From assembly GCA_030148915.1 (NCBI GenBank), contig JASBSN010000030.1:1-43619 (forward strand): a stretch of DNA of 43,619 nt. Direction: 5' to 3'. Below, piece after piece: positions 39,835 through 43,619 of this stretch. The notes under the pieces were generated by a model. It was not told the origin of the DNA. It saw nothing but the letters and a program-made list of their open reading frames with translations, and did not search any database. Both the position numbers and the translations under genes were made by a program. This DNA comes from Thiogranum sp. GTDB taxonomy: Bacteria; Pseudomonadota; Gammaproteobacteria; DSM-19610. The first letter of the stretch is position 1; the number at the start of each line of letters is the position of its first letter.

Positions 39835-40617
39835 CTAGTGGGTTTGCGCCAGACGGTTAGCCAGCGCGGCGTATTGTTGTAATGTGAGGGTTTCCGGGCG
39901 CGCGCCCGGATCGCTACCGCTGCTGCGGATGTCCTCTTCCCCAAGCAACCCCTTGAGAGTGTTGCGCAGCGTTTTGCGGCGCTGGGCAAAGGCCTGCTTT
40001 ACCAGCGCTTCCAGGCAGGCGTAATCGTTCACCGCGACCGGCGCCTGCGACCATGGCTGCAGGCGCACAAAGGCCGATTCGACCTTGGGGGCGGGACGAA
40101 AAGCTTCTGGCGCGACGGACAGCAACGGTGTCACACGACAGTGGTACTGAATCATTACCGACAGCCGACCGTAATCGCCGCTTCCCGGTGCGGCGGCCAT
40201 GCGCGTCACCACTTCTTTTTGTAGCATGAAGTGCATGTCTTTAATATAACGCGACTGGGCGAGCAGGTGGAACAGCAGCGGCGTGGAGATGTTGTACGGC
40301 AGATTGCCGACCAGACGTAGCTTACGACCCTGCGCGAGCGTGGAGAAATCAAACTTCAGCGCGTCGGCCTGGTGGATGACCAGGGTGCCCTCGCTCGCGG
40401 CTTTGCGCGTCAGCGGCTCGACCAGGTCACGGTCCAGCTCGATGGCCTCCAGCCGCTCGCAGGCCCGCAACAGGGGTAGGGTGAGCGCACCCTGTCCGGG
40501 GCCGATTTCCACCAGTGGCTGGCCGGGTTGCGGGCTGATCGCCTGGATAATGCGCTGAACGACATCGGCGTCGTGCAGAAAGTTCTGTCCGAAGCGTTTG
40601 CGCGCACGATGACTCAT
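39835..40617 (-). CDS. rsmA: 16S rRNA (adenine1518/1519-N6)-dimethyltransferase
   Basis: A 260-residue KsgA/RsmA enzyme dimethylating two adenines in helix 45 of 16S rRNA during 30S assembly. It starts MSHRARKRFGQNFLHD, with motif I VEIGPGQGALTLPLL, AIELDRDLV, and motif IV NLPYNISTPLLF. An ATG overlap with the pdxA stop (ATGA) marks the start; the open frame continues much further upstream through pdxA but without homology. Length agrees with E. coli (273). Confidence 0.97.
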   Translation of the reverse strand: MSHRARKRFGQNFLHDADVVQRIIQAISPQPGQPLVEIGPGQGALTLPLLRACERLEAIELDRDLVEPLTRKAASEGTLVIHQADALKFDFSTLAQGRKLRLVGNLPYNISTPLLFHLLAQSRYIKDMHFMLQKEVVTRMAAAPGSGDYGRLSVMIQYHCRVTPLLSVAPEAFRPAPKVESAFVRLQPWSQAPVAVNDYACLEALVKQAFAQRRKTLRNTLKGLLGEEDIRSSGSDPGARPETLTLQQYAALANRLAQTH

Positions 40618-41579
40618 GCGCTCAAATCGATGGCGCAACGGATGGCCGCTTCCAGGCTGCCGGTCTCGGCCGCGCCGGTCCCGGCTTTGTCCAGCGCCGT
40701 GCCGTGATCGACCGAGGTGCGCACTATCGGCAAGCCGAGGGTGATGTTCACCGCCCGCCCGAAGCCCAGGTGTTTTAACACCGGCAGACCCTGGTCGTGA
40801 TACATCGCCACCACCGCATCGGCCCGCGCCAGCCAGGGCGGGGTGAACAGTGTGTCGGCGGGCAGCGGGCCGGTCAGCGTCAGGCCCTCGCTCTGCAATC
40901 TGGCGATCACCGGCTCGATGATGTCGCGCTCTTCGTGGCCGAGATGGCCGTTCTCGCCTGCGTGTGGGTTGAGCCCCGCTACCAGAACGCGGGGTCTGGC
41001 GATGTGAAACTTGCGCTGCAGTTCGGTATAGGTGCAGCGCAGCACGGCCTCCAGCGCCGGCTCGGTGATCGCCGCGGCGACTTGGCTGAGCGGCAGATGG
41101 GTGGTGGCCAGCGCCACTCGCAGTCCCGGAGCAACCAGCATCATCACCACTTGGTCGGCGGCGCATTTTTCCGCCAGATATTCGGTGTGGCCGGTAAAGG
41201 CAAACCCGGCGTCGTTGATCACCGCCTTGTGCACCGGCGCGGTGACGAGCGCCTGAAATTCACCCTGCAGGCAGCCGCTAACGGCACGGTCCAGCAATTC
41301 CAGGACGTAAGGCGCGTTGGCGACATCCAGGCGGCCGCCGACCGCCGGCCGGGCCAGCGCCACGGGGGCGAGGCAAACCCGGCCGGCCTGGGCTGCGCGG
41401 TCGGGCTGGTAGAGCGGCGGCTCCCACGGCCGCTGCAGTTGCGCGGCACGGGCTGCCAGCAGCTGCGGGTCCCCCATCACCACCAATTCGACGTCCGGCG
41501 CCAGGTCCTGTAGCGCCAGGCAGAGGTCGGGGCCGATGCCGGCCGGTTCTCCGCTGGAGATGGCGATACGCGCTGTCAT
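40614..41579 (-). CDS. pdxA: 4-hydroxythreonine-4-phosphate dehydrogenase
   Basis: A 321-residue NAD-dependent, metal-binding enzyme of pyridoxal phosphate synthesis. Motifs: ISSGEPAGIGPDLCL at the N-terminus, TAPVHKAVINDAGFAFTGHTEYLA with a metal-ligand His, GLNPHAGENGHLGHEE, and AMYHDQGLPVLKHLGFG with a further His. Length agrees with E. coli PdxA (329). Between surA (22-base gap) and rsmA (4-base overlap), the standard order. Confidence 0.97.
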   Translation of the reverse strand: MTARIAISSGEPAGIGPDLCLALQDLAPDVELVVMGDPQLLAARAAQLQRPWEPPLYQPDRAAQAGRVCLAPVALARPAVGGRLDVANAPYVLELLDRAVSGCLQGEFQALVTAPVHKAVINDAGFAFTGHTEYLAEKCAADQVVMMLVAPGLRVALATTHLPLSQVAAAITEPALEAVLRCTYTELQRKFHIARPRVLVAGLNPHAGENGHLGHEERDIIEPVIARLQSEGLTLTGPLPADTLFTPPWLARADAVVAMYHDQGLPVLKHLGFGRAVNITLGLPIVRTSVDHGTALDKAGTGAAETGSLEAAIRCAIDLSA

Positions 41580-41602
41580 GGCGGACTCGGCGGGGCGTGC
41601 AA

Positions 41603-42880
41603 TTACTGATTGTCTAGGTGGTACTCGACGTAGGATTCGTCGCGCAGGCGACGCAGCCAGATCTCCAGTTCCTCGTCGGTCTTGCGCTGGCGAATCGACT
41701 CGCGCGCACGTGTACGCCGATAGTCATCGGTGTTGTCCTGTTCGCGTCGATCCAGTACCTGGATCAGATGCCAGCCGAAACGGCTCTTAACCGGCTGACT
41801 GACTTCGCCGACCTGTAGGGCGTCCATCGCCTTTTCGAACTCCGGCACCATCTGACCGGGCGTCACCCAGCCGAGATCGCCGCCCTTGCTGCCCGATCCC
41901 GGGTCCTGCGAGTGCGCGCGCGCCAGGGTGGCGAAATCCTCACCCTGTGCGATACGATCGCGCAACTGCTGGATACGCAGTTTGACGTCGTCCTCGGAGA
42001 CCAGCGCGTCGGGATGAAGCAGCAGGTGGCGGACATGAGTCTGTTCGATGATATGACGTTCGTCGCCACGGATGTCGACGATTTTTATCAGGTGAAAGCC
42101 ACTGGGGCTGCGGATCGGGTCGCTGATCTGGCCCTTCTGCAGCTGACCGACTACACCGGAAAAGAACGACGGCAGCTGGCCGGTCTTGCGCCACCCGAGA
42201 TCGCCCCCGGTCAGTGCCTGCTGGCCATCCGATTCGGCAATCGCCACCTGGGCGAAGTCCGCGCCCGCGCGCAGCCGCGTGAGCATGTCGTCGATACGCT
42301 TGCGCGCTGCCTGGAGCTGTTCGGGGCTGGCCGCTTCGGGCACCGAGACGAGAATATGCGCCAGGTGATACTCGCGGTTCTGGTCGTTGGCCGAGGCGGC
42401 GTTGGCGAGCAGATTGTCGACCTCCTGTTCGGTGACTTCCACCCGATTGTCGACCATTTGCTGACGGATGCGGTTCATCGTCAGCTGGTTACGAAACTCT
42501 TCACGAAAGGCCACATAGTCAAAGCCTTCTTTTTCCAGCAATTGACGGAATGCATCGAGGGTCATTTTGTTTTGCGCGGCCATCTCCTGCATGCTTTTGT
42601 TCAAGGTGTCGTCGTCAATGCGGATGCCGCTGCGTTCGGCCATTTGCACCTGCAGGTTTTCGATAATCAGCCGGTCGAGCACCTGCTTTTCCAGGGCCGC
42701 CTCCGGGGGCAGCTGAGCGTGCTGTTTTTCCAGCTGTTCGATTACCACCCGCATGCGGTTGTTGAGCTCGCTTTGCAGGATGACGTCGTCGTTGACCGTG
42801 GCGACGATGTGGTTGAGCGGGGTATTGGCCAGCACGGTCAGGGGCCAAAAGAGGAAAATAAAAAACCATCTGGATATCAT
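41603..42880 (-). CDS. surA: Periplasmic chaperone and peptidyl-prolyl isomerase SurA
   Basis: A 425-residue periplasmic chaperone for outer-membrane proteins. The signal peptide is MISRWFFIFLFWPLTVLANT. The SurA N-terminal domain has NHIVATVNDDVILQSELNNRM, followed by two parvulin domains, one starting near EYHLAHILVSVP and a second near THVRHLLLHPDALVSEDDV, and a C-terminal helix. ATG 42880 is preferred over a TTG at 42886. It begins 7 bases after the lptD stop, and LptD itself is a SurA client. Confidence 0.96.
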   Translation of the reverse strand: MISRWFFIFLFWPLTVLANTPLNHIVATVNDDVILQSELNNRMRVVIEQLEKQHAQLPPEAALEKQVLDRLIIENLQVQMAERSGIRIDDDTLNKSMQEMAAQNKMTLDAFRQLLEKEGFDYVAFREEFRNQLTMNRIRQQMVDNRVEVTEQEVDNLLANAASANDQNREYHLAHILVSVPEAASPEQLQAARKRIDDMLTRLRAGADFAQVAIAESDGQQALTGGDLGWRKTGQLPSFFSGVVGQLQKGQISDPIRSPSGFHLIKIVDIRGDERHIIEQTHVRHLLLHPDALVSEDDVKLRIQQLRDRIAQGEDFATLARAHSQDPGSGSKGGDLGWVTPGQMVPEFEKAMDALQVGEVSQPVKSRFGWHLIQVLDRREQDNTDDYRRTRARESIRQRKTDEELEIWLRRLRDESYVEYHLDNQ

Positions 42881-42887
42881 AATCAAC

Positions 42888-43619
42888 TCAGTCTACGGGG
42901 CGCTCGGTATAGCCAAGGATACCATCTTCCAGTACAGACTCGATTTTGCTGCCGAAAGTTGCCAGGCCCTTGAGGACAATTTGCGCCATATAGACGCGGT
43001 TATTGCTGTTGCTGCTGCTGGAAGTACCGCCGCTGTCAACGTAGTCACGCACAATGAAGCGAATCCCCCAGCAACAGCTGTCGTATTCGATGCCGGCGAG
43101 GGTTTCGAGACGTTTTTTTGTGTCCAGATCGTAGTACCAGCGTCCGATGGCGTGCCAGGAGGGGCTCAGTGGCCAGAGCACGGATGCGTCGATCTGGTTC
43201 TGCTGGCCGCGCAGATAGCGGTAAGACAGGTTGGCGATTTTACGGAATCCCGGGTGGTACTGAATACGCGCATTGGCCCGCTCGGTGGTGAAATCGTGCG
43301 GGTCCCAGATCAGATCGGCCTTGCCGGTCCAGGAGCGCGACAGGGCCAGCTCCAGCTCGCCGGCCAGATTGGATTCGTCATTGGTCTGGGGCGCGGTGTT
43401 GTTCAGAGTAACGTTGCGGTTGGCGAAGTAGAACAATTGGCCGAGTGAGGCGCGCAGCCGTTCGGCCCCGGTTTCCGGGTCTATAAAGCGCGTCGTGACC
43501 GCCACTGCCGCCTGATTGGCATCCCCCATGCGGTCGGCGCCGTTAAAGCGGTTCTCCTCGAACAGCTCGCGATAACTGAACGTCGGTACACTGGTGTCGA
43601 ATAAGGGAATATCGTCCTG
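42888..43619 (-). CDS. lptD: LPS-assembly protein LptD (5' part outside window)
   Basis: The C-terminal 243 residues of the outer-membrane beta-barrel that inserts lipopolysaccharide. The frame is open to the window edge and continues as LFDTSVPTFSYRELFEENRF, NGADRMGDANQAAVAVTTRF, which is the classic LptD barrel block. WDPHDFTTERANARIQYHPG and RYLRGQQNQIDASVLWPLSP follow. The cysteine pair CC in YDSCCWGIRF matches the conserved C-terminal disulphide cysteines. The start lies beyond base 43619. Confidence 0.96.
   Translation of the reverse strand, partial: QDDIPLFDTSVPTFSYRELFEENRFNGADRMGDANQAAVAVTTRFIDPETGAERLRASLGQLFYFANRNVTLNNTAPQTNDESNLAGELELALSRSWTGKADLIWDPHDFTTERANARIQYHPGFRKIANLSYRYLRGQQNQIDASVLWPLSPSWHAIGRWYYDLDTKKRLETLAGIEYDSCCWGIRFIVRDYVDSGGTSSSSNSNNRVYMAQIVLKGLATFGSKIESVLEDGILGYTERPVD

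Noticed and set aside
40618-41166. An N-terminal extension of RsmA of about 180 residues
   Set aside because: The open frame runs antiparallel to nothing but overlaps pdxA on the same strand in another frame. RsmA homology starts at MSHRARKRFGQNF and the ATGA overlap fixes the start.

Overview
The window is about 43.6 kb of dense, GC-rich bacterial chromosome. Gene content and order point to a gammaproteobacterium outside the Enterobacterales, possibly in or near the Chromatiales. This rests on conserved neighbourhoods: accC-prmA-DUF3426-dusB-fis-purH-purD; rpiA...fau-ssrS(6S RNA)-zapA / ygfB-pepP-ubiH-ubiI-gcv; and lptD-surA-pdxA-rsmA...apaG-apaH beside folA-thyA-lgt. No rRNA, tRNA, CRISPR array or complete insertion sequence was seen. 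The rank below class is a guess.

Layout. 1-784 is the 3' part of accC. 785-2595 is an accessory insertion: palindromic repeats, a DUF433 antitoxin-like gene with a vestige of its toxin, and an AAA/DUF4143 ATPase. 2614-9288 is a housekeeping run (prmA, DUF3426 protein, dusB-fis, purH, purD). 9449-12855 holds rpiA, ilvA, an EVE-domain protein and fau. 12880-13062 is 6S RNA. 13610-18593 holds zapA/zapB-like, ygfB, pepP, ubiH and ubiI. 18568-20487 holds a divergent GST / HxlR-MOSC module. 20900-26520 is a glycine-riboswitch-led glycine cleavage operon that also contains tpx, followed by dgkA. 26550-28613 holds an adenosine-kinase-like gene and a RES/Xre toxin-antitoxin pair. 28782-34915 holds a DUF255 protein, a three-gene glycolipid-type glycosyltransferase cassette and rlmI. 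35001-37137 is lgt-thyA-folA. 37134-43619, mostly on the minus strand, runs from apaH back to the 3' part of lptD.

The most unusual structure lies in two intergenic regions (13.2-13.44 kb and 20.58-20.84 kb). Each holds two long hairpins, four in all, with arms of 26-29 bp; three are perfectly self-complementary. Arms differ between copies but the changes are compensated. All four share a short internal-loop motif (CKTAGG on one side, ATGCR on the other) around a small variable inner hairpin. Each locus has one copy of each of two subtypes, recognisable from arm similarity and flanking boxes. Conserved unpaired nucleotides between covarying helices are what a structured RNA or single-stranded-DNA element would show. 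I do not recognise the family.

A second pattern is that five genes (the ATPase, ilvA, the zapB-like gene, ygfB and hxlR) have a -10-like hexamer ending exactly 6 nt before the ATG, several with a good -35 box and little or no Shine-Dalgarno, which suggests leaderless mRNAs. A third is a HxlR regulator and a GST transcribed from back-to-back overlapping promoters over a 30-bp dyad.
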